The notes under the pieces: model-generated | Seen by the model: the letters and a program-made list of their open reading frames with translations, nothing else | The model's database searches: none | Told to the model about the DNA's origin: nothing | In this document: positions 7,716-18,359 of the stretch, one piece after another | How positions within the stretch are numbered: position 1 is the first letter of the stretch | Layout of the letters: every line of letters starts with the position of its first letter | Assembly (NCBI GenBank): GCA_046727435.1 | Contig: JBKPCR010000223.1 | Location: 1-29,418, forward strand | From: CAVPRW01 sp046727435 [NCBI: bacterium] | Lineage (GTDB): Bacteria; Tectomicrobia; Entotheonellia; J063 | Length of the DNA stretch: 29,418 bases | Direction of reading: 5' to 3' | Made by a program: the position numbers and the translations under genes

Positions 7716-7973
7716 CTAGATCAGCGGACCGTACAGACAATGGACACTGATCCGCTTATTAAGGAACCAGCGATCAAAGTGGCGTACGCGGCTCTGCGCA
7801 TATACGGCAAGGCCCTGCAAGTAGGGGGTCCAGGCCGTAAGACGGACTGCTCTGGCCTGAATTAGCCTTACGATCATCCAGGCCAGGGGTTTGAGATACT
7901 GGCAATCCATCCAATTTTGATGTTGGCGTAAGACCTGCTCTAGCGTATCATGAAGACCAGGCGTGCCTTCCAT
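7716..7973 (-). pseudogene. IS4-like transposase N-terminal fragment
   Basis: 85 residues from an ATG at 7973 with a good Shine-Dalgarno (AAGGAGG, 8-9 nt upstream). The pattern WMIVRLIQARAVRLTAWTPY, then LQGLAVYAQSRVRHFDRWF and RISVHCLYGPLI, matches the N-terminal region of IS4-type transposases, which have a helix with L.AW.P......A.S..RRF.RWL.N.RI.V..LY.PL. The catalytic DDE part is gone. At its end the reading frame runs into the IS6-like remnant, so one element probably recombined with or inserted into the other. The start signals survive, so a short peptide could still be made, but no function is expected. Confidence 0.6.
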
Positions 7974-8106
7974 GTTGACCCTCCTTGAAAAATGGTCGTC
8001 CCAAAGAGAGTGTGCACCGAACTGAGGAGGGTAAGGGGCACGCCTCCCTTTTGTCAGTCAATCAGTCGGGCCTACACAATAGATCAGTTGCAGGAGATTA
8101 CCCAAG

Positions 8107-9381
8107 ATGGTCCGCCTATTCCCGTCATCGGAAATTTACGTCCCTGACCACCCTGAGGACCATGGATTCTATGAGCTAGAGTTACCGGATGCCTTCCGGT
8201 GGATCAAGCAAGAAGCCAGATGCTGGTTGCCTGTAGAACACATCGCCCACCTTTCAAGCCCCATGCTCAGAGTCACTGCGACCACCGGGCGCAACGAGTG
8301 CTATCTTACAATCTACCTCGATGGTGCATTTCTCGGGACCGAGTGGATTGACCGCTATGGCTCATATTATTTTCGGCTGCCGTCTAAGCCTTTGGCCACA
8401 TCAGGATCGGTGGAAATCTGTTGCCGTGTGGATCATGTAGAGCTAGCGGAAAGCGACCCACGTATTTTGAGTCTTGCCATCTACGGGGTCGACGCCGTTG
8501 ATCTCAATAGTGGCTGGGATGGCTTCGATGAAAGGCGCTATTTGGCTGATCAAGTGCGAGTCTTCAGAGCCGCCGAGTTTCCGTTATCCGCAACGCTGGA
8601 CCGCTGCAAGCTGCGTCCCAATAGCATGATCTTGGACGTCGGTGCTGGCATGGGATGGAGCACGGCACTGTTGGCAGCGCAGACGGGGGCTAAAGTGTTT
8701 GGGGTTGACCTCCATCAGTATGACGCATGTACGGGGGCTTCTTTTCGGGCCGAGCTTTTGCGACGCATGAGACGTCATGTGCCTGTTCTCATACAGGAAC
8801 CCGGCTTTGAACGGGTTCAGCAACTAGAGCAGGTAATTGATAACTGTGGCTTCTTCACGATGGATGTACAGCAATTATTATTTCGGGATAGACTATTTGA
8901 CTTCGCCTTCTCGCTGAATGCTTTTGAGCACATTTCAAATCCGGGCCGCGCATTGCAAGAGATCTCTCGGGTGTTAAAGCCTGGAGGACACATTTTTCTC
9001 CAGTTTAGTCCTCTCTATTTTTCCGATGTGGGTCATCACTTATTTGGCTTGACCGACATCCCTTGGGTTCATCTCCTGTATGAGCGAGCTGAGATCAAAA
9101 AGATGATTCTCGATGCAGGCAAGGTTCCCAACGAGGTCGATAATATTCTGGATACGCTCAACGGTTATAGTGTAAAGCAATATCTTCAGATATTTAATAA
9201 TACTGATCTCAATGTTGTCGAAAAACATATTCATAAGAGTTTTTCTATCGAGGGAGCGGATCGATCAGAGGAATTCACCAAACTCAAAGCGAGATACCCT
9301 GAGGAAGACCTCAGCATATCGGGTATGACGGTAATTTTACAAAAGGGAAGCGAGGTGACAGCAAGCCCTGTGGTTGCATGA
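8107..9381 (+). CDS. SAM-dependent methyltransferase with N-terminal beta-rich module
   Basis: 424 residues. Residues about 20-133 are rich in predicted beta strands and resemble the C-terminal modules of the GT4 at 11498 and the GT2 at 13176: GFYELELPDAFRWIKQ, CYLTIYLDGAFLG, and DPRILSLAIYGVDA at the last strand. Residues about 140-410 are a class I methyltransferase with motif I ILDVGAGMGWS at 175-185, FGVDLHQYD, FDFAFSLNAFEHI and EISRVLKPGG. The ATG at 8107 follows AGGAG by about 10 nt. The module may bind glycan substrate or partner proteins, which is inference. The enzyme probably methylates a sugar of the surface glycan. C- versus O-methylation cannot be told from the sequence. Confidence 0.8.
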   Translation: MVRLFPSSEIYVPDHPEDHGFYELELPDAFRWIKQEARCWLPVEHIAHLSSPMLRVTATTGRNECYLTIYLDGAFLGTEWIDRYGSYYFRLPSKPLATSGSVEICCRVDHVELAESDPRILSLAIYGVDAVDLNSGWDGFDERRYLADQVRVFRAAEFPLSATLDRCKLRPNSMILDVGAGMGWSTALLAAQTGAKVFGVDLHQYDACTGASFRAELLRRMRRHVPVLIQEPGFERVQQLEQVIDNCGFFTMDVQQLLFRDRLFDFAFSLNAFEHISNPGRALQEISRVLKPGGHIFLQFSPLYFSDVGHHLFGLTDIPWVHLLYERAEIKKMILDAGKVPNEVDNILDTLNGYSVKQYLQIFNNTDLNVVEKHIHKSFSIEGADRSEEFTKLKARYPEEDLSISGMTVILQKGSEVTASPVVA

Positions 9382-9599
9382 CCATTTCACTTCAACTTTC
9401 ATAAAAACACCCCCCATGCCACGGGGCTCGTCCCAAAATAGTCGGCGCTAAGATGAGCAGAAGTTTCTCGTAGCCGATTGGTTCAAGCAGTATTGGCGTC
9501 CCGACGACGCCTCCATACAGTACTGGCAGTGGCAATACGAGCGTGAAAAGGCCAATAAGGAGCATAAACTTCCGAAGACTGTATGCGCATGCCGTCAAA

Positions 9600-10146
9600 T
9601 GAATTGTATCAGCTAATGGCGAAGAATTTTGGCAAGAAGTGCCAAAAGATTTTGGCAGGATATTGGACATCGGGTGTGCTGATGGATATATGGTCAAAAT
9701 TTTTAAAGACTCTGAAAAGATGCGGTAGGCATTAAGGACTTCCTCTATCCTACAGACAAATCATTTATTGAAGAAATAACTTACAGGTTTACGAGATGGA
9801 CATGCACGGCATGGATTTCGAAGATGGATCATTCGATGCTGTCTGGTGCAGGCACACGCTCGAACACTCTTTGCAGCGTTACAAGCACTTTATGAAATAT
9901 CCAGAGTGCTTAAAGAAAATGGATAGCTTTTTGCAGTTTTACGCCTCCCCCGGATCCCTAGAGCCATATGAGGGCCATTGGCATCAGATTCCGCAATATC
10001 AGTTCAAGTATCTCCTCGAGCTATGCCACTTTCGCGTGATCTATATCAGGACAACCTATTTTTCCTATAAGAAATACCATGACAATCTTGAAATCCGGGC
10101 TACCTGTAGAAAATCTGCTCACGACTCTCCGGTGAGAGGTCGCTGA
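9600..10146 (+). pseudogene. SAM-dependent methyltransferase pseudogene with several frameshifts
   Basis: Successive frames rebuild a methyltransferase: DFGRILDIGCADGYMVKIF (motif I, 9652-9708), a frame change near 9715-9720 to VGIKDFLYPTDKSFIEE, another near 9785 to YEMDMHGMDFEDGSFDAVWC, then HTLEHSLQ, a jump near 9880 to ALYEISRVLKENG, and back for EGHWHQIPQYQFKYLLELC. At least four disruptions and an internal stop make it non-functional. The longest intact piece is 9796-10146. The interval 9382-9600 upstream has no gene I can support. Confidence 0.75.
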
Positions 10147-11440
<1,294 letters not shown>

Positions 11441-11497
11441 CCACAGCTCAATCGTGCCCAAAAGGCTCGGTGACAACGTGTCGAGGGCCAAACAGAT

Positions 11498-13129
11498 ATG
11501 CGTATTGGGGTCAACCTCATTCCACTGCGGTCGGGCCAGATGGGTGGGCTTGAGTTCTATGTGCGCAGACTATTGCGACAGCTGCTCAAGTGTGATCGAC
11601 GCAATCACTATGTGTTCTTCACTGCGTGGTGGAACGACGAGTCGATCAACTTCCCGCACGGACGGTTTCAGAAGATCATGGCCGTGCCAAAACAGGAGGC
11701 AGGCGAGACGATCCCGAGCGGGTGGAATCGAAGGTTGGCACGCTACCTGCGTCTGAGCCCCCCTCCTGTGCTGCGTCGTTGGGCCTCCAGCCCGCCTGTT
11801 GATCTTCACGCCTGGGTGCGTCGCCTGGGGCTTGATATATGGTTCTGTCCTATGACTAATTTGGACCCCCGCCACCTGTCCATCCCTACGGTGGTTACCA
11901 TCACTGATATTCAGCAAGAATACTATCCCGAGTTCTTTCCCCGGGCGGAATTACAAGCACGAGCCTTGATGTACAGCCCTTCTTGTCAGGAGGCTACCGC
12001 GGTTATTACGATCTCGGATTTTTCGAAGCAGTGCATGATCGAGAAATACGGTCTTTTGCCAGAGAAGGTGCATCGCGTCTATGTAGCGGGTATGGCGCAG
12101 GTTGACGATTCCACCAGGTGGCCAACGGGGGAGGAGGTCCGACGCAAGCATCATCTGCCGGCAAGCTATGCCTTTTATCCTGCGAACATGTGGCCCCATA
12201 AGAATCATCACATGCTCCTTCTGGCCCTGCATCGCTTGCGGCAGTTGTACGGGATGACTTTGCCGCTGGTCTTGACCGGTGATGAGATGGGGCAATGGGA
12301 AAAGCTTGCGGCGCTCGCCCGGCATTTTCACCTCCAAGAGCAGGTACGTTATCTAGGCTACGTGCCTGCGGACGACCTGCCAGGGCTCTACCGCGGTGCG
12401 GCCATGCTCCTCTTTCCATCGCTTTTTGAAGGATTTGGCATTCCTCTGGTGGAGGCCATGGCCCTTGGCTGTCCGATCGCGGCCGCGCAGACTGGGAGTA
12501 TCCCTGAGGTCGTCGGCGACGCAGCTCTGCTGTTTGACCCACGGCAACCGGACTCTATTGCCACCATCTGCTCCCAGTTACTGGCAGATGACGGTCTGCG
12601 GCAGACCTTGATCACGCGCGGCAGAGAGCGGGCCACACGCTTCTCCTGGGAGAGGGCGGCGGAAGAGACATTAAGGGTTCTCGAGGGGGCTCGGGCCCAG
12701 GGGTTAGCCGTCCGGCCGGTGTCACATGCACCAGAGTATCGCATCGAAGGCGTCTATCGGGACGGCTGGGCCGTCCGTAGGGTGCGTCTCTATCTCCCCT
12801 ACCTGCCAGAGATGAAAGCCCTGAAAATTGAAGGCTCTTCGAATCATCTCGCCTACCCTTTCGCCCTGCGAATGAAGGTCGACGGACGGCAAGTGCAGGA
12901 GCTGTGGATCACCAGCCCCGGAAAGTTTACGTTCGCAGGAGATCTCCTCCGGTCTCGAAAGGCGACGTCAGAAGTGCAGATCGAGCTCATTGCTGGCAAG
13001 GAATTTATCCCTACAGCCATTGAAAAAACCCTGGATACTCGCAAGCTAGCCTATCAAATAGAGAATCTTTCGATCATTCGCGCTCACGGCCCTGAAATAC
13101 CTCTGTACCGCCCCCCCTGGGCCTCATGA
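11498..13129 (+). CDS. GT4 glycosyltransferase with C-terminal beta-rich module
   Basis: 543 residues. The first 405 or so form a GT-B fold glycosyltransferase of family 4: N-terminal MRIGVNLIPLRSGQMGGLEF, PANMWPHKNHHMLLLAL at 228-244, LGYVPADDLPGLYRGA at 286-301, and the EX7E nucleotide-sugar site FEGFGIPLVEA with E311 and E319. Residues about 411-530 are an added beta-rich module (GVYRDGWAVRRVRLYLP, KVDGRQVQELW, KEFIP, DTRKLAYQIENLSII) also found in the next gene and at the N-terminus of the methyltransferase at 8107. It is cytoplasmic with no signal or membrane segments. It probably adds a sugar to the lipid-linked precursor. Confidence 0.88.
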   Translation: MRIGVNLIPLRSGQMGGLEFYVRRLLRQLLKCDRRNHYVFFTAWWNDESINFPHGRFQKIMAVPKQEAGETIPSGWNRRLARYLRLSPPPVLRRWASSPPVDLHAWVRRLGLDIWFCPMTNLDPRHLSIPTVVTITDIQQEYYPEFFPRAELQARALMYSPSCQEATAVITISDFSKQCMIEKYGLLPEKVHRVYVAGMAQVDDSTRWPTGEEVRRKHHLPASYAFYPANMWPHKNHHMLLLALHRLRQLYGMTLPLVLTGDEMGQWEKLAALARHFHLQEQVRYLGYVPADDLPGLYRGAAMLLFPSLFEGFGIPLVEAMALGCPIAAAQTGSIPEVVGDAALLFDPRQPDSIATICSQLLADDGLRQTLITRGRERATRFSWERAAEETLRVLEGARAQGLAVRPVSHAPEYRIEGVYRDGWAVRRVRLYLPYLPEMKALKIEGSSNHLAYPFALRMKVDGRQVQELWITSPGKFTFAGDLLRSRKATSEVQIELIAGKEFIPTAIEKTLDTRKLAYQIENLSIIRAHGPEIPLYRPPWAS

Positions 13130-13175
13130 ACCGGATGCCTTCGGCGACGCCGGATCGCGACACCGCACGACATCC

Positions 13176-14465
13176 GTGGGATCGAGTATGGGAATCGCAT
13201 TGGGGAGAAGAGGCCCGTTGGTTTCGATCGTGACGCCCTCATATAATCAGGGCCATTACATCGAGGAAACGATACAAAGCGTCCTTAATCAGGACTATCC
13301 CAACCTCGAATATCTCGTGGTCGATGGCGGATCCAGCGATAACACCGTAGAAATCCTCAAGAAATACGAGGGGTGCCTCACCTGGATTTCGGAGAAAGAC
13401 CAGGGACAAGCAGATGCCATCAACAAAGGCTTCCAGATGGCGAAGGGGGCGATTGTGGCATGGCTGAACTCGGATGACACCTATTTGCCGGGGGCCGTCC
13501 AGACATCTGTGCGTTATTTAGAAGCCCATCCAGAGGTCGGCATCCTCTATGGCGAAGGCTATCACATCGATGCAGATGGTGAGATCATCGAGCGCTACTA
13601 TACCGAACCTTTTGACTATCAGCGCCTCAGCGAGATCTGTTTCATCTGCCAACCGACCGTATTTCTTCGGACCGAAGTTATTCGAACGGTGGGGCCGCTT
13701 GACATCACTCTAGATTATTGCATGGATTATGAGTATTGGATGCGTATCGCCAAGCGCTTTCGCATCGGGTACCTCGAAAAATATCTGGCCAACTCCCGCC
13801 TACATATCGATACCAAAACCCTCTCCAAACGGGTGGAGGTCCACCAGGAGACTCTACAGGTGGTCAAGCGACACTACGGCCAAGTACCGATGCGTTGGAT
13901 CAACGCCTATGCGCATGTATACTTGGCCGAGAAATTCTTGGGGAGAATGCAAGGGGTTTATGCAGATGGTTGGGCATCGCCACGTGTGACGTTTACTCTG
14001 CCACCTGATTGCCAGAGTCAAGCGTATCTGTCGCTGCAAGGGAGATGCTCGGTGCAGGCATACCCATTGCCCCTACAGGTTTCCACGGGTAATCACGTAG
14101 TGCATAAGACGGTCATCGACGAGCGAGAATTTGCCCTCAGGGCCTGGCTTGGCCAAAACGGCGCTGCTTCCCAGTCACTGGAAACTTCAGAAATCAAGTT
14201 GTATGCGGAAAAATCCTTTATCCCCCATTTAATTGATGCCAGGGGCGACACACGCACGCTTTCCTATCGTATCAAGAAACTGGCGCTCGTCGATACACAG
14301 GGACGCCAGCGCATTATATATGCTGGCCGCATCCACTGGCTTTTTGCCATGGCTCTGCCAGTGATCAGCCTGGTGAAGTCCATGGTTGTCAACCATCGCC
14401 TCTGTGGCAAAGAGCTTTGGCAAACTGTTCGGAACCTTTGGGGCGAGCTGGTCCAAATCCCTTAA
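13176..14465 (+). CDS. GT2 glycosyltransferase with C-terminal beta-rich module
   Basis: 429 residues from GTG 13176; ATG 13188 is an equally possible start and neither has a strong Shine-Dalgarno. Residues 14-250 are GT2 (GT-A fold): VSIVTPSYNQGHYIEETIQS at 16-35, YLVVDGGSSDNT, DQGQADAINKGF and the metal-binding NSDD at 98-101. Residues about 258-378 carry the same module as the preceding GT4: GVYADGWASPRVTFTLP, KSFIP, DTRTLSYRIKKLAL. A possible membrane-attached hydrophobic segment lies near 385-400 (WLFAMALPVISLV). Placement right after the GT4 with the same tail suggests the two act in one assembly. Confidence 0.87.
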   Translation: MGSSMGIALGRRGPLVSIVTPSYNQGHYIEETIQSVLNQDYPNLEYLVVDGGSSDNTVEILKKYEGCLTWISEKDQGQADAINKGFQMAKGAIVAWLNSDDTYLPGAVQTSVRYLEAHPEVGILYGEGYHIDADGEIIERYYTEPFDYQRLSEICFICQPTVFLRTEVIRTVGPLDITLDYCMDYEYWMRIAKRFRIGYLEKYLANSRLHIDTKTLSKRVEVHQETLQVVKRHYGQVPMRWINAYAHVYLAEKFLGRMQGVYADGWASPRVTFTLPPDCQSQAYLSLQGRCSVQAYPLPLQVSTGNHVVHKTVIDEREFALRAWLGQNGAASQSLETSEIKLYAEKSFIPHLIDARGDTRTLSYRIKKLALVDTQGRQRIIYAGRIHWLFAMALPVISLVKSMVVNHRLCGKELWQTVRNLWGELVQIP

Positions 14466-14492
14466 TGGCGCTGAGCCGTCATCGTTGAGCCT

Positions 14493-15671
14493 ATGAAGAT
14501 CGCCATCGACGTCAGCTTCGCAATCGGCGAAAGCGCCGGGGTTGGCTCCTATACCCGGGGCCTGTTAGAAGGCCTCGCGGCCATAGATGCCGACAACGAG
14601 TACTTCATGTACTCGTATCTCGACTTCCCCCAATCTCCTCAGCCACCCTTCCCACAGCAGCCAAATTTTGCCCTCCGGATGATGCACCTCGAAGTGGAAC
14701 ATTGGGAGCGAATGTGGTCTAGAGCAGACCTCCCGCCCCAGGAGGCCATGGACGCAGTCGACGTTGTCCACAGCCCCTTTTTCAATGCTCCCAAAGAGCA
14801 CCATGGAGCACTGGTGGTGACGATCTACGATGTTTCATTCTTGTTGCAGCCTCAGTTTCATACTGAAGCCAATCGTTTGCACTGTCTCCAAGGCACACTG
14901 AACGCCGCGCTCTATGCCGATCGTATTATCGCGATTTCACAGCAGACCAAAACCGATCTCATGGACTACTTTTCCATATCGGAAGAACGGATCCGCGTGA
15001 TCCATCCGGCACACAGGAGGATCTATTATCCGGAGCGCGACGTCGAGGTCATTCGCGATGTGCTGGAGCGCCTCGGGGTTTTTCATAATTTCATCCTCTT
15101 CGTGGGCTCACATGAACCCCGCAAGAACCTCAGGACGCTCCTGCAGGCGTATGCGACCTATGTGACGCGCCATGCAGGTAAAGAGTTATTAGTTGTTGCT
15201 GGGGGCAAGGGATGGCTCAACGACGATCTCTTGCAGGTTGCTGCCGAGCTAGGCATAGCCCAACGCGTGAAATTTTTGGGCTATGTGCAAGAGGCCGACC
15301 TCCGGGTTCTGTACAGCGCTGCCAAACTCTTTGTCTATCCATCGATCTATGAGGGGTTTGGTCTGCCCCCACTGGAGGCCATGGCCTGCGGTGCGCCGGT
15401 GATCACATCGAACACGTCCGCACTCCCTGAAGTCGTGGGAGACGCCGCGCTATTGATTGATCCCCACAACAGCGAAGCACTCTGCCAGGCGATGCAGACG
15501 GTGCTGTGCGACGATGAGCTGCGGTTGAAGATGCGCCAGCAGAGTTTCGCACGGGCAAAACTCTTCTCCTGGGAACAGACGGCTGTGGCAACGCTGGCAG
15601 TGTACGAGGAGATTTGTCCAGCGCGCTCAAAGGAAGCGCGGGCCGCGAGGATTGAGCGTAAGATCCAATAG
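14493..15671 (+). CDS. GT4 family glycosyltransferase
   Basis: 392 residues, a standard-size GT-B enzyme without the extra module. Seen: [69 protein letters not shown] at 203-220, [14 protein letters not shown], and [15 protein letters not shown] with the EX7E glutamates E287 and E295. The pattern VGSxEPRKNLxxLL is characteristic of GT4 mannosyltransferase-like enzymes, but the sugar cannot be decided from the sequence. Ends 3 nt before a truncated methyltransferase. Confidence 0.88.
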   Translation: MKIAIDVSFAIGESAGVGSYTRGLLEGLAAIDADNEYFMYSYLDFPQSPQPPFPQQPNFALRMMHLEVEHWERMWSRADLPPQEAMDAVDVVHSPFFNAPKEHHGALVVTIYDVSFLLQPQFHTEANRLHCLQGTLNAALYADRIIAISQQTKTDLMDYFSISEERIRVIHPAHRRIYYPERDVEVIRDVLERLGVFHNFILFVGSHEPRKNLRTLLQAYATYVTRHAGKELLVVAGGKGWLNDDLLQVAAELGIAQRVKFLGYVQEADLRVLYSAAKLFVYPSIYEGFGLPPLEAMACGAPVITSNTSALPEVVGDAALLIDPHNSEALCQAMQTVLCDDELRLKMRQQSFARAKLFSWEQTAVATLAVYEEICPARSKEARAARIERKIQ

Positions 15672-15673
15672 GA

Positions 15674-15870
15674 GTGGGATTAGTTTGGGCAGGAAGATCA
15701 AATCTGGGCGTTCCTGATGACCCCAACAAAAATAGCCGGTGGGGCAAGGCGGAGTTTTTTGAAACCGGCCGACATGAAATTCAGGCTGCGCCGCCGAGAA
15801 TCACAGCGCTTGGCATCGGCCTGAACTTTGAGAAAGCACTGGACTTCGGGTGCGGACCCGGGCGACTACC
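15674..15870 (+). pseudogene. Truncated SAM methyltransferase N-terminus
   Basis: GTG 15674 opens a frame with WGKAEFFETGRHEIQ and then KALDFGCGPGRL, the start and motif I of a common methyltransferase family (WxxxxFFxTGxxEI......ALDFGCGxGRL). Directly after motif I, similarity ends and the sequence becomes a group II intron tail. The remaining 150 or so residues of the enzyme are absent, so the gene is dead. The break point lies near 15866-15880. It directly follows the GT4 stop, in operon position. Confidence 0.7.
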
Positions 15871-15891
15871 GCCACCGGCCGTGGGGCCTGA

Positions 15892-16002
15892 TGGAATGCC
15901 GGGGCCTCATATCTGCACGCGGCCGTCACCAATCGGTTACTGGCCGAATGGGGACTTCTGAGCCTGCTTGATCAACTTCGAACGTGGCAGCGGTCCACGT
16001 GA
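15892..16002 (+). pseudogene. C-terminal tail of a group II intron reverse transcriptase/maturase
   Basis: One frame gives 36 residues starting WNAGASYLHAAVTNRLLAEW, then GLLSLLDQLRTWQ and a TGA at 16000-16002. The pattern WNAGASHMN....... .....GL.SLLD is the C-terminus of a class of bacterial group II intron-encoded proteins, which end just before intron domain V, as here. Everything upstream (reverse transcriptase domain, domain X) is gone. The remnant is frameshifted relative to the methyltransferase fragment before it. Confidence 0.6.
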
Positions 16003-16073
16003 ACCGCCATGTACGGCCCCGTACGCACGGTAGTGCGGGAGAACGGGAAGGGAGATCCTCCCTCCAGCCCGAT
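16003..16073 (+). ncRNA. Group II intron domains V and VI (3' end remnant)
   Basis: Domain V: ACCG at 16003-16006 pairs with CGGT at 16028-16031, and GTACG at 16011-16015 with CGTAC at 16020-16024, separated by a bulged middle. Domain VI: CGGG 16044-16047 with CCCG 16068-16071 and AGGGAG 16049-16054 with CTCCCT 16058-16063, leaving an unpaired A at 16066. That A lies 7 nt from the inferred 3' end at 16073, the usual spacing for the branch-point adenosine. The rest of the ribozyme is missing, so it cannot splice. Confidence 0.65.
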
Positions 16074-16086
16074 AGTTTAAGAAATT

Positions 16087-18288
16087 ATGATATTTTATCT
16101 CTTATTGTGCGCAATAAGTATCCTGACTGGACAAGGCATTCTGCGCCTCATTGGTATTCACATTGAGCGGAGAATTTCTCTCTATCTGGCGCCGGCCATC
16201 ACTCTGATATTTTGGGCTATTATGCTTGGCGTTGGGGTTTCATTTGGGTTTCCTGTAAAGTATCTGTCGGTAATTGCCTGGCCCTTAACAATTATGATGG
16301 TATTCATCGGTGCAATGCGACAAGATTACCATTTCATTAGAAGTGAATGGCCATTGCTGTTAGTAGTGGTATTTCTTCCTGTGAGTGTAATGGTTGTTTA
16401 CTTTTGGTATGGTATCTTGACATATCCTGGCAGTACTCTTCCTGATGGCTGGTCGTATATCGCCTATGGACAATATTTGTGGGAGTATCCTCGAGGCGCT
16501 GAAGGGGGATTGGCCCCTCTCTATCAATACGCGACCCATCTGAATCGGGTCAGGTTCATCGCCAGTGCCCTTCTCGGGTTTTTTTCTCCTTTTATTGGAG
16601 CGTCCGGAGATACACAAGCGTCCAGTGGCTATTTCCTTGCCTGGACCATTTTTGTTTTATCCTCCACATGTATGTGCTTTGCTGTTATAAAAGGATTAAG
16701 AACAACGCTGTTATTACTTTACCTGAGTATGAGTATCTTTTCGAGTTGGTTGTTAAGTCTTTTGTGGGCCAATAATTATGATAATGCTCTGGCGCTCTCA
16801 TTTTTGCCAGCTTTTGCCGGAGTTCTCAGCATTGTCGAGACGGGCAATCGACGTTGGTGTTCGATCCTGGCATTGCTAACGACAGGAATCCTATATTGCT
16901 ATCCAGAGATGGCTACGGTGGTGCTTGGAGGAGCTTTCCTATTTCTGCTACAACGTATATCATTTAACATTGAATCGATAAAAGAATGGTCAATTGTACT
17001 CATCATTGTGGCAGGCCTCGTCGCGATTTTGGTTCTACCGTTTGTCAACGATCTGATTTGGTTTGGTATGAATCAGGCTAATGTGTTAACGTGGCCACGC
17101 GGGAGTCGTCCTGGAGAAGGTTTTCCTCCCGAACTGCTGATTCCGGAGTACCAGCTGATGGCTTTTTGGGGGTTTGGGGGGGACCGTTTCGCCGGTAGAA
17201 TTCTAAGCAGTGGCGCTTGGTATTATATCCAGGGCTTGCTCGCCCTCTTTTTATCGATCCTTTTAGGGTTGGGTCTATTGGAGTTATGTAGGCGAAAAGA
17301 ATGGGGAGTTTCTACCACAATTCTTCTTCTGCTCATAGGTTTCATAGTGATGATAAACTTTTTTTCCTATTCTTATGGAGCTTATAAATTCATTCTATTT
17401 AATTGGTGGGGGATATCGTTTGCTATTGTCGTAGGGATTGAATTTTTTGTAAGTATGTTGAGTACAAAAAAATATATGTCGCTTCTTTGGTTATGCTTTG
17501 CTGCTATTTTATTTGCGGTTTTCTTTTTCATTAACGGATTTAACATTATTTCTTTTGGGAAAGTTTTTAAAGAGAAAGATATTGGGTATTTTAGTGGGGT
17601 TCAGAGCATAAAAAATATCGTGAAAAGTAACCATTTTATTGTTGCTGTAGATGATGATATAGCTAATAGATGGGCAGTATATTTTTTAAGAGATTTCCCA
17701 ATTTATCTTGCTGACTATAGATCTTACATGGCTCAAGCCCATGTTATTCCTCATATGCTGAGGTCTCGAAAGATTGATCTTTCAAATGTTCGCTATATCC
17801 TGACGGATAGCAAAGGCTTAAATTCACTTCCTTCGGCTACTTTGGTGTGGTCAAGGGGGGCATATAGCTTATGGATGTTGTCCAGCGAAAACTGGATTTT
17901 TATTAGTAGCATTCGGAATTTGAAGGGTATTGAAGACAGTGATGGGGAGCATATCTTCTGGCTGGGTCACGACGAGACAGAGATTCGCCTCGTTTCGGCT
18001 GGGGACGGTCAGGCAGTTATCAGCGCTGACTTTATGCGCGGGCCCGGCTGGCCAGAGCACCAAGGCCGCACGATGCTAGTTTCTACTGATCAGCGATATA
18101 GCAGTATAATAGTAATCGCCGAAGATGGTCCGCAAACGCTATCCGTCCCCATAGTCTCCGGACGAAATCGCATCACTCTTCACCCACAACAAATGGCAAT
18201 AGCAGGTGTTTTGCCTTACGGGCAACAGCAACAGTCGCTTTTCGGAGTGCGTGGCTTGAAAGTCAGCCTGCAGAGGGATGATCGTTAA
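16087..18288 (+). CDS. Large polytopic membrane protein with C-terminal beta-rich domain (GT-C-like)
   Basis: 733 residues. About 12 hydrophobic helices fill residues 1-470. An outer loop after the fourth carries YPGSTLPDGWSYIAYGQYLW, with the acidic residue expected for GT-C transferases. After a soluble stretch, residues about 611-733 form a beta-rich domain: HIFWLGHDETEIRLVSAGDG, GPGWPEHQGRTMLV, SLFGVRGLKVSLQRD. This kind of tail occurs on several bacterial glycosyltransferase-like membrane proteins. The middle of the gene is AT-rich. The ATG at 16087 lies 13 nt after the inferred intron end and has no clear Shine-Dalgarno, so the native leader may have been lost. Substrate unknown. Confidence 0.65.
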   Translation: MIFYLLLCAISILTGQGILRLIGIHIERRISLYLAPAITLIFWAIMLGVGVSFGFPVKYLSVIAWPLTIMMVFIGAMRQDYHFIRSEWPLLLVVVFLPVSVMVVYFWYGILTYPGSTLPDGWSYIAYGQYLWEYPRGAEGGLAPLYQYATHLNRVRFIASALLGFFSPFIGASGDTQASSGYFLAWTIFVLSSTCMCFAVIKGLRTTLLLLYLSMSIFSSWLLSLLWANNYDNALALSFLPAFAGVLSIVETGNRRWCSILALLTTGILYCYPEMATVVLGGAFLFLLQRISFNIESIKEWSIVLIIVAGLVAILVLPFVNDLIWFGMNQANVLTWPRGSRPGEGFPPELLIPEYQLMAFWGFGGDRFAGRILSSGAWYYIQGLLALFLSILLGLGLLELCRRKEWGVSTTILLLLIGFIVMINFFSYSYGAYKFILFNWWGISFAIVVGIEFFVSMLSTKKYMSLLWLCFAAILFAVFFFINGFNIISFGKVFKEKDIGYFSGVQSIKNIVKSNHFIVAVDDDIANRWAVYFLRDFPIYLADYRSYMAQAHVIPHMLRSRKIDLSNVRYILTDSKGLNSLPSATLVWSRGAYSLWMLSSENWIFISSIRNLKGIEDSDGEHIFWLGHDETEIRLVSAGDGQAVISADFMRGPGWPEHQGRTMLVSTDQRYSSIIVIAEDGPQTLSVPIVSGRNRITLHPQQMAIAGVLPYGQQQQSLFGVRGLKVSLQRDDR

Positions 18289-18359
18289 GTACTGATAATC
18301 GTTAAGTGCTAGAGTAGTACTTAGTGGCATCGCACGACGGCGAGACTTGCTCTTTGCGT

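Noticed and set aside
9392-9697. 101-residue minus-strand frame with a hydrophobic middle
   Set aside because: It looks membrane-like, but it overlaps the methyltransferase pseudogene, has no clear ribosome binding site and resembles no family I know.
12006-12542. 178-residue minus-strand frame
   Set aside because: It is antisense to the GT4 catalytic region, and its arginine- and proline-rich composition is typical of shadow frames.
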